DNA of 64,000 bases, taken from assembly GCA_044223975.1 (NCBI GenBank), contig JBGALI010000022.1:1-64000 (forward strand), in the 5' to 3' direction. Numbering within the stretch: the first letter of the stretch is position 1; every line of letters begins with the position of its first letter. Position numbers and translations under genes: made by a program. Below are positions 1-9,208 of the stretch, in pieces. Under the pieces are notes generated by a model. That model was given only the letters and a program-made list of their open reading frames with translations, ran no database searches and was not told the origin of the DNA. This stretch comes from CAZCPB01 sp044223975 (GTDB lineage: Bacteria > Planctomycetota > Phycisphaerae > Phycisphaerales > UBA1924).

Positions 1-1219
1 CGTACGCCGGCCCCGGGCACGCGTTCCGCAGGTACGGCAGCGCCAGGTACCCCAGCTCGCTGTTGCTCACCATCACCACGTCCGGCCGGCGCGACTCGAT
101 CAGCGAACGCAGGAACAGCGGGTGATCCACCGGCCGCAGGAAATGGTGCAGCACGAAGATGTCCGGCGTCCGCGCGCTGAACTCCGGCAACCACGTGTGC
201 GTCCCGCGCGCCGTGCACGCGATCGTCACCTCCCACCCCAGCCGCACCAGCTGGTCCAGCAGGTCCAGGTTGAACTTGTCCGCCCCGCCCATCCGCAACC
301 ACGGCGCAATCAGGAGCAGCCGCGCCTTGTCTTTGGCCAGCCGGTGCTGCGCCGGCAACGCCCGCTCCACGCTCTCGAACGGCGTCGGCCAGCGCGTCGG
401 GATGTGCGGGAACGCCTTCTTCCCGCTGTACAGCCCCTCGTACGCCCGCTTGAGCCGCTCGTGGAACGCCCGCTGACGCTCGCCCCCGTCCCAGTCCGCC
501 CAGTGCGTGCCGTGGCTGTCCCGCCGCCGGTACCACGCCAGGAACTCGGGCATCGTCGCGCCCCAGTGCCCCCGGTCGGCGCTGCGCAGGAAGAACTCCC
601 AGTCCTCCATCCCCGCCCGGATCGACTCGTCGTACCCCCCCACCGCCGCGTGCGCGCTGCGCCGCACCATCACCGTGTGCGACCCCACCGGGCACTCGTT
701 CAGGAACAGCTGCGGCGTGTGGAACCCGTGCGTCCACAGGTACTGCTGCGCCCCGAACCCCACCTCGTACGTATGGCAGAACGAAAACTCCGGGTGACGC
801 AGCAGGAACCAGAGGCACTTCTCGACGGCCGTCGGCTCGATCAGGTCGTCGGCGTCCAGCTGGTACACGAACTCCGTCCGCGCCGCCCGGAACCCCGCGT
901 TCCGCGCCGCACCCGGCCCCGCGTTCTCCGGCATGTCGATCACCCGCACGCGCGGATCCGCACGCCGCACCTCGTCCAGCAGCGCCACCGACGCGGCGTC
1001 CGTCGAACGATCGTTGACGATGATCCACTCAAAGTCCTGCAGCGACTGCCCCATCACGCTCCGCGCCGTCTCGACGAACCGCTCCCCCGCGTTGTAGAAC
1101 GGCGTCAGGATCGTCGCCAGGGGCGCGGGCGTTCCCGGCACGCCGGGCGCGTACCCGAACCGCGGGCGCCGCGCCCCGCCGGGGGTGTCGGTGTAGTCCG
1201 GCCTCCGAGGATCGATCAT
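1..1219 (-). CDS. Two-domain glycosyltransferase (GT2 then GT4-like), partial
   Basis: The gene runs off the left edge, so the C-terminus is missing. Translating the complement gives an N-terminal GT-A domain with ILTPFYNAGERF near residue 37 and the nucleotide-sugar/metal motif QLDADD, then AGMEDWEFFLR, typical of family 2 glycosyltransferases. About residue 290 a second domain begins with LLLIAPWLRMGGADKFNLDL, the usual start of a GT-B (GT4-like) fold. It probably adds two sugars to a surface polysaccharide at the cytoplasmic membrane. The ATG overlaps the TGA of the upstream methyltransferase by 4 nt (ATGA), so translation is likely coupled. Donor and acceptor sugars cannot be told. Confidence 0.85.
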   Translation of the reverse strand, partial: MIDPRRPDYTDTPGGARRPRFGYAPGVPGTPAPLATILTPFYNAGERFVETARSVMGQSLQDFEWIIVNDRSTDAASVALLDEVRRADPRVRVIDMPENAGPGAARNAGFRAARTEFVYQLDADDLIEPTAVEKCLWFLLRHPEFSFCHTYEVGFGAQQYLWTHGFHTPQLFLNECPVGSHTVMVRRSAHAAVGGYDESIRAGMEDWEFFLRSADRGHWGATMPEFLAWYRRRDSHGTHWADWDGGERQRAFHERLKRAYEGLYSGKKAFPHIPTRWPTPFESVERALPAQHRLAKDKARLLLIAPWLRMGGADKFNLDLLDQLVRLGWEVTIACTARGTHTWLPEFSARTPDIFVLHHFLRPVDHPLFLRSLIESRRPDVVMVSNSELGYLALPYLRNACPGPAY

Positions 1220-4125
1220 TCAGCCTCTCTCCGTCCCTCGCGCTCCGCGCCCGCCGCGCCCCCGTTCCCGGCGTGCACGCCGCCCGCCGCCCCGTTCGAC
1301 GCTCCCGCGGCGCCCCCGGCACCGTGCCCCTGTTCGAGCGCGGCCGGACCATTGTTCCCCGCGCCCTCCGCCGCCGCCGCGATCGCGCGCACCCGCACGC
1401 TCACCCGTCGGTCCAGCTGGTCCACCCGCTCCCGCAGCTCGCCCGCCAGCTCGTTCAGCTCCGCGACCTCCGCCTCCCGCCGCGCCACCTGCTCGCGCAG
1501 CCCCGCGACCTCGGACCTCAGCCTCTCCTCCGCCCCCCGCAGGCCCGCGATCGCCGCGTCCCGCGCCGCCAGCGACTCGATCAGCCCCCGGCGCTGCTCC
1601 TCCAGCCAGTCCCGCCCGCGCGTCAGTTCCTCGGCCCACCCGCGCAGCTTCGCCAGTTCGCCGTCCCGCGCCGCCACCTGAGACTGCAGCCAGTCCCGCG
1701 CCTCGATCAGACGCGCGTTCCACTCCCGCAGCTCCGCCACCGACCTCGCGTGCTCTTCCGCCGCCGCCTGCCACGACTCGGCCTGCCCCACCGCCCACGC
1801 GCGTGCCTCTCCCGCCGCGCTCAGCTCCTTCCGCATCGCTTCGAACGCCCGCTCGCGCTGCGCCACCGCCTCCGCGAGCGCCTCGCGCTGCTTCTCCAGC
1901 CACGCCCGCCCCTCGTCCTGGCGCGCGTTCCACGCCCGCAGCTCCTCGAGCGTTCCCGCCAGCTCGCGCCCGCGCCCGCGCTGGCGCTCCAGCTCCTCCT
2001 CCAGCCACGCCTTGCTGTCGGCCAGCGCCGCCGCCCACCGCCGCGCGTCCGCGAACGTCTGCGTGTGCGCCGCGCCCCACACCTGCGCGGAACTCGCCGG
2101 CCGCCGCCCCAGCAGGTCCAGCCCGAACGCGCAGCGGCTGGCCAGGTCCGCCACCACCGCCGCCTCCGGCAGCCCGAACACCAGCGGGCTCGACTCCTCC
2201 CCCACCACGTTCAGCCAGTCGCTCGAGAGCGCCCGCCGCGCCTCGCGCACCCCACGCGTCCACCACTCCCGCGCCCCCGACGCGTCCCCGTCCCCGGCCG
2301 CCATCGCCCCCGCGCGGAACGCCGCGTCCACCGTCTTGCTCGCCAGGAGCGGGCTGAACACCGCACAGTCCATCCCCGCGCACGCCTCGAACGACCGCCG
2401 GCCCTCGTCCCGACGCCCCCGCGCCAGCGCCATCAGCCCCGCGGCGTACTGGTTCGAGATCGCCCACCGCCGCGCGTGCGCCGTCGCCTCCGCCCCGCGC
2501 ACAAACGCGCCGATCCGCCGCTCGATCTCGTCGAACCGCGCCGGGTCCCCCACCCCCGCCCGCTCCAGCTCCTGGTACGCCCCCACGCACAGCGCCGCCC
2601 CCTCGTCCGCCGACCCCGCGCGCGCGCCCTTCAACATCTCATCCACCAGGTGCCGCACCAGCCCCGCGCGCGTCGCGCGCATCCCGATCGACACCAGCGA
2701 CCGCACCAGCCACGGGTTGTCATAGTCGCGCGCAAACGCCGTGAGATTGAACGCCGCGTCGGCGCGCACCGGGTACGCCGACTCGCGGTACCCCTCCCTC
2801 GTGCACCCGACCGGGCTCTTCATCGCCACCGCCAGCCACCACTCGGCCTCCGGCGGATCCTTCAACTCCGGCGACGCGTCCGTGTCGCTCGCGAACGCGC
2901 ACTCCGCGATCCGCCTCCCGCGCTCCGCCAGCTTCATCCCGCCCCCGGCCGTCTGCGCCGCGCACCGCTCGACCAGGAACTCCCCCGCCAGCTCGCGCCC
3001 CAGCCGTTCCCACGTGTACACGTGCAGGTGGTGCGGGTTGGGGTCCCGCCCCGTCTCATCGGTCCACTCGTTCGGCACGCTCACCACCACGCGCCCGCCC
3101 GGCGTCAGCACCCGCGAGAACTCCTTCAGCAGCGCCGCCGGGTCCGGCACGTGCTCGAGCGTCTCAAAGCACGCCACCAGGTCCACGCTCCGGTCCGCCA
3201 GGAACGAAAGATCCGGCAGCGTCCCCGCGCGGAACTCGACCACCCCCGGGGGCGAGGGCTCCGCGCCGTAGCACGCCGCCGCGTACTCCACGCCCGCCGC
3301 GTCCGCGTCCACGCCGACCACCCGCGCCGCCCCCGAGTTCCGCGCCAGCACCGCCGACCCGTACCCAAGCCCGCACGCCGCGTCCAGCACAGTGTCGCCC
3401 GGCCGCACGAACTGCGCCGCGTACGCGTACCGCGCCACGTGCGCGTCCGACCGCCGCCCGGCCTCGCGCAGCATGTCCATGTGCAGGTCGCGCCCCGCCG
3501 CCAGCGACTCGGCCGGGTGCGCCTCAAGCGCCCCCGCCGGCAGGTGCTCGAACGCCAGCGTCGCCTGCGTCCCCTCCCGCTCGATCGAGTCGTACGGCAG
3601 CACCCGCACCAGCCCCGGGTGCTTCCGCAGCCCCGCCTCCAGGAACCTCGCCTCCCACCACTCGCGCGCCCGCACCGTCAGGTGCCACGTGCCGTCACGG
3701 TCCGGCGCCGTCGCCACCCGCACGAATACGTTCCGCCGCGCCACCCGCGCCAGCTCGCGCAGCGCCCGCCCCACGTCCTCCTCGGCCAGGTGCTCCAGCA
3801 GGTCCGTGCTCACCACCGTCTCGAACGCGCCGTCCCCGAACGGCAGCGCCAAGACCGACGCCTCCACGAACCGCCCCGGCGCCACCGCGTTCCCCGCCCG
3901 GGCGCACCGCGCCGAAACGTCCGCCCCCACCGCGTCCACACCGCGCGACAGCAGCGTCCGCACCAGGAGCCCCATCCCGCACCCGACGTCCAGCATCCGC
4001 CCCGGACCGCAGACCGCCAGCACCTGCTCCGAGAGCGCGCCCACGTCGTCGAAGGAATGGCTTCCCCATCGGTCCGGGCGCGACCAGTACTGCTCGTAGA
4101 GCGTTCGATAGTCAGTCGCTGACAA
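1216..4125 (-). CDS. Double SAM-methyltransferase with long C-terminal coiled coil
   Basis: 969 residues. Two class I methyltransferase domains are visible: motif I LDVGCGMG at about residue 45 and a second, VLDAACGLGYG, at about 246, the latter followed by VACFETLEHVPDP as in type 11 methyltransferases. Residues about 410-680 have no recognised motif. From about 690 to 905 the chain is rich in Glu, Arg, Ala and Leu with repeated AWLEE/DWLEEQR heptads, a long coiled coil, then a low-complexity Gly/Ala tail. It overlaps the end of wzt by 14 nt and the next glycosyltransferase by 4 nt. By analogy with WbdD-type chain terminators it may methylate the polysaccharide end and use the coiled coil as a length ruler; that role is inference. 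Confidence 0.8.
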   Translation of the reverse strand: MSATDYRTLYEQYWSRPDRWGSHSFDDVGALSEQVLAVCGPGRMLDVGCGMGLLVRTLLSRGVDAVGADVSARCARAGNAVAPGRFVEASVLALPFGDGAFETVVSTDLLEHLAEEDVGRALRELARVARRNVFVRVATAPDRDGTWHLTVRAREWWEARFLEAGLRKHPGLVRVLPYDSIEREGTQATLAFEHLPAGALEAHPAESLAAGRDLHMDMLREAGRRSDAHVARYAYAAQFVRPGDTVLDAACGLGYGSAVLARNSGAARVVGVDADAAGVEYAAACYGAEPSPPGVVEFRAGTLPDLSFLADRSVDLVACFETLEHVPDPAALLKEFSRVLTPGGRVVVSVPNEWTDETGRDPNPHHLHVYTWERLGRELAGEFLVERCAAQTAGGGMKLAERGRRIAECAFASDTDASPELKDPPEAEWWLAVAMKSPVGCTREGYRESAYPVRADAAFNLTAFARDYDNPWLVRSLVSIGMRATRAGLVRHLVDEMLKGARAGSADEGAALCVGAYQELERAGVGDPARFDEIERRIGAFVRGAEATAHARRWAISNQYAAGLMALARGRRDEGRRSFEACAGMDCAVFSPLLASKTVDAAFRAGAMAAGDGDASGAREWWTRGVREARRALSSDWLNVVGEESSPLVFGLPEAAVVADLASRCAFGLDLLGRRPASSAQVWGAAHTQTFADARRWAAALADSKAWLEEELERQRGRGRELAGTLEELRAWNARQDEGRAWLEKQREALAEAVAQRERAFEAMRKELSAAGEARAWAVGQAESWQAAAEEHARSVAELREWNARLIEARDWLQSQVAARDGELAKLRGWAEELTRGRDWLEEQRRGLIESLAARDAAIAGLRGAEERLRSEVAGLREQVARREAEVAELNELAGELRERVDQLDRRVSVRVRAIAAAAEGAGNNGPAALEQGHGAGGAAGASNGAAGGVHAGNGGAAGAEREGRREAE

Positions 4126-5545
4126 CGGCCTTCATCCTCAGGTCGCACACGCCGCCGAAAAAGTGCTCGCGCTGATCGACGAGCACCTGGAAAAACGCGG
4201 CCTCATCGCGCCAGTGAAGGATACGCTGGTCCTGGTAATAGCGGTCGTTCTCCTCAGAGATCGCCGCCTGCACCTCGTAGAAATTCCCCCCCAGGTCGCA
4301 CGCGCACGCGAACTCCGCCGTGTAGCTCCCGGGCGCAAACTCCCGCTCCCACGTGGGTTCCCCCGACGCCCTCCCGGCCCATATGGAAATGTCCTGGTTC
4401 AAGGTCCCCCACGAGTACACCTTCACCCCCTCCTTGCTCCGCACCCGCAGCGCCACGTTCAGCCGGCTCATCGCCCGGTTCACCCGGAACCCCACCCGCA
4501 CCCGCAGCGGGTCCCCGGCATGAAACACCGAGCATTCCTCCCCCGCGCCGTCCAGCACCTTCACCGACACGATCTCCGCGTCCAGATCCCCGAAACTCAG
4601 CCGATCGATCTCCGCGCCGCCCGGCCCGCTCGCCTTGGCCGCTCCTCCCGGGGCGGGGCCCTCCGGGCCCCGATTCCTCTTCGCCTCATCATGCGCCAGC
4701 CGCGCATCCAGCCACCGCCGCTCCTCCACGTGCAGCAACCTCCGATAATCCAGCAGCACCTCCCCCGGGTCCCCGATCGCCCGCACCGCTCCATGGTGCA
4801 GCAGCACCACGCGGCTGGTCAGCGTCCGCACCGTCTCCTGGCTGTGCGACACAAACAACAGCGTCACGCCCCTGTCGCGCAGCTCTCCCAACCTCTGGTA
4901 ACACCGCTTCTGAAACAGGTTGTCCCCCACCGCCAGCGCCTCGTCCACGATCAGCAGCTCCGGCTGCGCCTGCACCTGCACGCTGAACGCCAGCCGCACC
5001 ATCATCCCCGAGCTGTACGTCTTCACCGGCTGGTCCAGGAACTCGCCGATGTCCGCGAAACTCGCGATGTCGTCGAACCGCTCGTCGATCTCGCGCCGGG
5101 ACAGCCCCAGGATCGCCCCCGCCAGGTACACGTTCTCGCGCCCCGTGAACTCGGGGTTGAACCCGCTCCCCAGCTCAAGCAGCGCCCCCACGCGCCCGCG
5201 CACCTCGACCGACCCCTCCGTCGGCGTCAGTGTCCCGGCGATCATCTGCAGGAGCGTCGACTTGCCCGACCCGTTGACCCCGATGATCCCGACCGACTCG
5301 CCCTTGTGCACCTCGAACGACACGTTCCGCAGCGCCCAGAATTCCTTGTAGTAATGCTTGCGCCAGCCCAGCAGCGTCTGCTTCAACCGGTCCGCGGGGT
5401 TGCTGTAGATGTGGTAGCACTTGCCCACGTTCTGCACGCGCACCACCGCCCGGCGCGATCCCCGCGCCTCCTCGGCCGACGAGCCCCGACCGTCAGGGAG
5501 CGGGTTGGTTTCGGCGGGTGGCGGCATGGCGGCGTGGACCGTCAC
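4112..5545 (-). CDS. wzt: Polysaccharide ABC exporter, ATP-binding subunit with Wzt C-terminal domain
   Basis: 477 residues. Walker A GVNGSGKST lies at about 89-97, the signature YSSGMMVRLAFS at 178-189 and Walker B LLIVDEALAVGD at 197-208. The YSSGM signature is characteristic of the Wzt/TagH/RfbE group. The extra domain at about 330-477 (EIVSVKVLDGAGEE, ending near the stop) matches the position and character of the Wzt carbohydrate-binding domain, which recognises the finished polymer. It pairs with the permease encoded upstream. The first ~33 residues (NPLPDGRGSS region) look like translated intergenic repeat rather than conserved protein, so the true start could be one of the GTG codons just before the RVQNVGKCY stretch. 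Confidence 0.93.
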   Translation of the reverse strand: MTVHAAMPPPAETNPLPDGRGSSAEEARGSRRAVVRVQNVGKCYHIYSNPADRLKQTLLGWRKHYYKEFWALRNVSFEVHKGESVGIIGVNGSGKSTLLQMIAGTLTPTEGSVEVRGRVGALLELGSGFNPEFTGRENVYLAGAILGLSRREIDERFDDIASFADIGEFLDQPVKTYSSGMMVRLAFSVQVQAQPELLIVDEALAVGDNLFQKRCYQRLGELRDRGVTLLFVSHSQETVRTLTSRVVLLHHGAVRAIGDPGEVLLDYRRLLHVEERRWLDARLAHDEAKRNRGPEGPAPGGAAKASGPGGAEIDRLSFGDLDAEIVSVKVLDGAGEECSVFHAGDPLRVRVGFRVNRAMSRLNVALRVRSKEGVKVYSWGTLNQDISIWAGRASGEPTWEREFAPGSYTAEFACACDLGGNFYEVQAAISEENDRYYQDQRILHWRDEAAFFQVLVDQREHFFGGVCDLRMKAVVSD

Positions 5546-5568
5546 TGGCGGAAAACCCCGGAAGACTC

Positions 5569-5806
5569 ACCACAGAGACACCGAGACACAGAGAAGAGCG
5601 AAAGTGCGCGGACAGAGCAGCAGCGCCCTCGATGGCGGCAAACCGTTCTACCCGCCCGCGACGCGCACGCGCCGCGAACAATCGCGGTCTTATGTTCGCC
5701 ATTTCCCCCGCCACGTCGATTCATCTGGACACTTCTCTTGCCGCCGCGCCGCTTCCGATCGCGGTCTTCTTTGATTCTCTTCTCTGTGCCTCTGTGTCTT
5801 TGTGGT
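5569..5806. repeat. MITE-like element with ~30-bp terminal inverted repeats
   Basis: Positions 5569-5598 (beginning ACCACAGAGACACCGAGACA) and 5777-5806 are inverted copies matching at 27 of 30 bases. They enclose about 180 bp with no convincing gene. The element fills almost the whole 271-nt gap between wzm and wzt, ending 11 nt from the wzm stop and starting 24 nt before the wzt ATG. The ACAGAG-rich arm resembles short dispersed repeats I recall from many environmental bacterial genomes. Whether it is mobile, or affects expression of the downstream export genes, is unknown. Confidence 0.75.
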
Positions 5807-5816
5807 AAACCTTTCC

Positions 5817-6722
5817 CTAGATCACATCCGCAAAGCCACGCTTGCTCCGCACGAACCACGCGTACCCCAGCTGCATCGCCACCAGCGACCCCGCCGTCAC
5901 CCACCCAAGCGCGTGCCAGTCGGGCGCCTGGCTCCACATGAGCGTACGCCGCGCGCTCTCCACGATGATCGTCAGCGGGTTGTACTCGAGCACCGGCCTG
6001 AACCGCTCCGGCACCGCCGTCGCCGGGAAAAAGAGCGGCGTCATGAACACCAGCACCCGGTACACCACCAGCCCCACGATCGAGTTGATGTCCCGCAGGA
6101 ACACCCCCAGCGCCGCCAGGAACCATGCCAGCCCCAGGCTCATGCACACCAGGGGCAGCAGCACCAGCGGGAACAAATACATCGTCGTCGAGAACGTCCT
6201 GAGCAGGATCCCCGTCCCCGCGACGATCAGCACCAGGTTGATCGCCGCGTAGAACAGCGCGCACCCCAGCGCCGACACCGGGAAGATCTCGATCGGGAAC
6301 ACCACGCGCGTGACGAAGTTGGGGCGCGAAACGATCATCGTCGGTGCCGCGCACACCGTCTCGGCGAAGACGCCGAAGACCGTCATGCCGCACAGCATCG
6401 TGAGCGGGAACTCCGCCGGCCCGCCCCCCAGCACGTTCCAGTTCTGCCGCAGCACCACCGCGAACACGAAGGTGTTGACCACCAGGATCAGGAGCGGGTT
6501 CAGGAACGTCCACACCATCCCGAGCTGCGTCCCCTTGTTCCGCCCCACCACCTCGCGCCACGAGAACTGCCTGATCAGCTCCCGCCCGCGCCACAGTTCG
6601 CGCAGCATCGCCGCGGGGTTCAGCACCCGCGCCAGCGGCACGGGCGCGGCTGACCTCACCTGCGCCGGAGCGTCGTCGTCAGTGCCGAAGCGGGGCGCGG
6701 AGGTTGGCGACGCGGTGGTCAT
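5817..6722 (-). CDS. wzm: Polysaccharide ABC exporter permease
   Basis: 301 residues. After a cytoplasmic N-terminus come LIRQFSWREVVGRNKGTQLG and VWTFLNPLLILVVNTFVFAV, the hallmark opening of ABC-2 type O-antigen/teichoic-acid permeases. About six hydrophobic segments follow, with the family-typical RPNFVTRVVFPIEIFPV loop. It would form the membrane channel through which a lipid-linked polysaccharide is flipped, powered by the Wzt ATPase encoded next on the same strand. The 271-nt spacing to wzt is unusual for this operon type and is taken up by a palindromic repeat. It is the first gene of the export operon visible here. Confidence 0.92.
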   Translation of the reverse strand: MTTASPTSAPRFGTDDDAPAQVRSAAPVPLARVLNPAAMLRELWRGRELIRQFSWREVVGRNKGTQLGMVWTFLNPLLILVVNTFVFAVVLRQNWNVLGGGPAEFPLTMLCGMTVFGVFAETVCAAPTMIVSRPNFVTRVVFPIEIFPVSALGCALFYAAINLVLIVAGTGILLRTFSTTMYLFPLVLLPLVCMSLGLAWFLAALGVFLRDINSIVGLVVYRVLVFMTPLFFPATAVPERFRPVLEYNPLTIIVESARRTLMWSQAPDWHALGWVTAGSLVAMQLGYAWFVRSKRGFADVI

Positions 6723-6791
6723 GCGTGGGGTGGGGAAGGATAGGAGATCGTCGCGCGACCCGCCGCGCCCGCCCCGACGCCGGACGCGCGA

Positions 6792-8213
6792 TCAGAGCAC
6801 CGGGCCCAGCATGGCCATGGTGTTGTTCCAGAGCCGCCGCGCCACCGACCACCCCTCCACCATCTCTCGCGTCACCGCGCGAGACGAAGCGATGTAACTC
6901 GCCTGACGCTCCCCGATCGCGCGCGTCATCGCCTCATCGCACAGCAGGATGTTGTTCTCGTAATTGAGGTCAAAGCTCCGCCGGTCCATGTTCGCCGAGC
7001 CGATCAGGCTCACCTCGCCGTCGAGCGTCAGCGTCTTGGCGTGAAGCAGGCCGCCAACGTACTCGTAGATCGTCACGCCCGCATCGAGCAGCTCGGCGTA
7101 GTAGCTGCGGCTGGCACCAGCGACAATCCACGAGTCGTTCCGCGCCGGCACCACCAGCGTGGTCTTCACGCCGCGGTACGCCGCCGAGCAGAGCGCGGTC
7201 TGCATCGACTCGTCGGGCACGTAGTACGGGGTCGTGACGACCAGCTCCCGCCGCGCCGAGTAGATCAACGACTCGAACATCTCCGGCATCGCCGAGTGCC
7301 GCACCGTCGGCCCCGTCCCGATGACCTGCGCCACAAACCCCGCGCCCGCCGCCACCGGCACCTCCGCCCCAAGCAGCCCGTCGAGATTCTCGTCGGTGAA
7401 GCTCATCCAGTCGCCCGCGAACAGGCGCTGGTTCTGGCGCGCGATCGGGCCCTCGAGGCGCGCCACGCAGTCAACCCAAGGCGCAAAGCGGGCCTTCACG
7501 CGAAACTCCGGATCGGCGCAGTTCTGGCTGCCGCAGTACGTGATGCGGTTGTCGATGACCACGATCTTGCGGTGGTTGCGCAGGTCGATGCGCCCCAGCA
7601 GGCTCCGCAGCACCAGGCTCCCCACCGTCAGGGCCACCGCCGTCCGGACCCCCGCCTCGCGCATCTGCGTCCACAGGCCCGACCGCACGAAGGCGCGCGA
7701 ACCCAGCCCGTCGACCATGGCGCGGCAGGCCACGCCCCGTCGCGCTGCGCGGATCAGCGCCTCGGCCACCTTGCGCCCGTTGTTGTCCGCGAGCCAGATG
7801 TAGAACAGCACGTGCACGTGCTCGCGGGCCGCGTCGATGTCGGCCACCAGCGCGTCGATCGCCGCGTTCGAATCCGCCAGGAGCCTCCCGGAATTCCCGG
7901 CCACCGGCGGCAGCCCGCTGATCGACATGCCGACGCGGAACAGGTGCTCGTACCGCTCGGGAAAATGTGCCGCGGCGCCCGCCTCGACCGGCATCGCCGC
8001 CATCACGCGGCGCATCTTCTCCGCGCGCCGCCGACCGATGTTGACCTCGCCGAACAGGATGTACGCCACGATGCCAAGCAGCGGCACGGCAGTCACGACC
8101 GCGACCCACGCGATGCGCGAGGCCGGCTCGCGGTGCGGACGCAGGAGCACCCGCACCAGCGTCAGAACCTGAAGCACAACTCCCAGAACAAAGAGTGCGT
8201 TGGCATGGAGCAT
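6792..8213 (-). CDS. cls: Cardiolipin synthase / phospholipase D family protein
   Basis: 473 residues from the chosen ATG. The N-terminus has two membrane segments (about 3-23 and 32-54, ending in YILFGEVN as in bacterial cardiolipin synthases). Two HKD motifs follow: HRKIVVID at 214-221, then YCGSQN, and HAKTLTLD at 391-398, then SLIGSANMDRRSFDLNYE. It would join two phosphatidyl groups at the inner membrane to make cardiolipin. The frame stays open upstream to 8465, but that extension is Arg/Gly-rich and lacks family similarity, so 8213 is preferred. It lies 65 nt after an L,D-transpeptidase-like gene on the same strand, possibly co-transcribed. Confidence 0.93.
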   Translation of the reverse strand: MLHANALFVLGVVLQVLTLVRVLLRPHREPASRIAWVAVVTAVPLLGIVAYILFGEVNIGRRRAEKMRRVMAAMPVEAGAAAHFPERYEHLFRVGMSISGLPPVAGNSGRLLADSNAAIDALVADIDAAREHVHVLFYIWLADNNGRKVAEALIRAARRGVACRAMVDGLGSRAFVRSGLWTQMREAGVRTAVALTVGSLVLRSLLGRIDLRNHRKIVVIDNRITYCGSQNCADPEFRVKARFAPWVDCVARLEGPIARQNQRLFAGDWMSFTDENLDGLLGAEVPVAAGAGFVAQVIGTGPTVRHSAMPEMFESLIYSARRELVVTTPYYVPDESMQTALCSAAYRGVKTTLVVPARNDSWIVAGASRSYYAELLDAGVTIYEYVGGLLHAKTLTLDGEVSLIGSANMDRRSFDLNYENNILLCDEAMTRAIGERQASYIASSRAVTREMVEGWSVARRLWNNTMAMLGPVL

Positions 8214-8278
8214 GGAAAATGTATGGCCGGCGGTGGGCCGCGAACACCCCCTGAACCGCCCGGAGCACTCGGCGCGGC

Positions 8279-9019
8279 TCAGCGCCCCAGAACCGCGAGC
8301 CTCTCTCTCATCTCCCGGTACCGCTCCATGACCCAAACGGATTGAGGCGCCGGCTCGCGCACCCGCACATCGCACGGCGCGATGAGCACCTCGACATTCT
8401 GCACGCCCACATCGGCCGCGAGCACGAACACCTCCTCGATCGCCTCGTCCCCGATGGCCACGCACCCGATCGACGCGGCCCCGCCGTGAATCATGATGTC
8501 ACCACCCAGGTCCGTCCGCCCCTCTCGCGCTGCAACCGCGCGGTCCTCGGCGCTCGGGTAGTCCACCCGCAGCGACAAGTGGAACAAACTGTTGGGATTG
8601 AGCGACTCGATACGGTACATCCCCTCCGGAACCTGCCTGTCCCCCTCGCGCAGCTTGGGCCCCGCCGTCCCGCTGGCCGCGGTGATCGCGTAGCTCGTGA
8701 TGAACCTCAGCCCATCGGCATCGCGCCCTTCCGCGCCCGCCCCTTCTCCCGCGTACACCTCGATCCGCTTTTCCTCCTTGAACACGCACAGCATCACCCG
8801 CCGCGGCGGGTACGAAATCCCCGCCCGCTCAAACGCTTGCACGAGCCGCGCCCGCGCTGCCGGGCCGTACTCAGCGACACGCTCCGCCACCGTGCGCTTC
8901 ACCCCGAGCCTGACCGCAGCGTAACGCGCCGCAAAGCGGCCGGGCGCGGTGAACGCGAGTACGGCTCCCGCCGCGAGCGCGACGACAGCGACAATCCCCC
9001 ACTTCGCGATTCGCTTCAT
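8279..9019 (-). CDS. L,D-transpeptidase (YkuD) family protein
   Basis: 246 residues with an N-terminal membrane anchor (about 6-24), so the rest is likely periplasmic. Near residues 174-190 the stretch DIMIHGGAASIGCVAIGDEA contains the HxxxxSxGC arrangement of the YkuD catalytic site, His178 and Cys186. TPEG/VPEGMYRI just before it is also typical. Family members form 3-3 cross-links in peptidoglycan or attach proteins to it; many ErfK/YafK-like members instead have uncertain substrates. The spacing in this protein is closer to the YafK type. Upstream is a divergent secreted-protein gene. Confidence 0.85.
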   Translation of the reverse strand: MKRIAKWGIVAVVALAAGAVLAFTAPGRFAARYAAVRLGVKRTVAERVAEYGPAARARLVQAFERAGISYPPRRVMLCVFKEEKRIEVYAGEGAGAEGRDADGLRFITSYAITAASGTAGPKLREGDRQVPEGMYRIESLNPNSLFHLSLRVDYPSAEDRAVAAREGRTDLGGDIMIHGGAASIGCVAIGDEAIEEVFVLAADVGVQNVEVLIAPCDVRVREPAPQSVWVMERYREMRERLAVLGR

Positions 9020-9208
9020 GAAGCTAAATCATCGACAGGCCCTGCGGTTCTGGATTACGCGCCGCCACTTCGCCCTGAGCCTATTGAGTTGTCGAGGTCC
9101 AGCAGTTCTTGAGATTGACGGGGTGGTCTGGCTGCTGCCGCGATCTCCGCGCTACGCGGCGTCTTCGTTCACTGATGATGGCGCGAACCGCGCGCCGATA
9201 AATCAGGA

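Noticed and set aside
5569..5806. Insertion sequence
   Set aside because: No transposase frame lies inside the 238-bp element, so at most it is a non-autonomous repeat.
122..5941. Very long open frames on the plus strand (up to 949 codons) opposite the polysaccharide operon
   Set aside because: They are Arg/Pro/His-rich translations of the antisense of clear minus-strand genes, an effect of high GC content; no family motif or ribosome-binding site.
8214..8465. N-terminal extension of the cardiolipin synthase frame
   Set aside because: Arg/Gly-rich, overlaps the end of the L,D-transpeptidase gene and does not resemble the family; the ATG at 8213 gives the normal length and first membrane helix.
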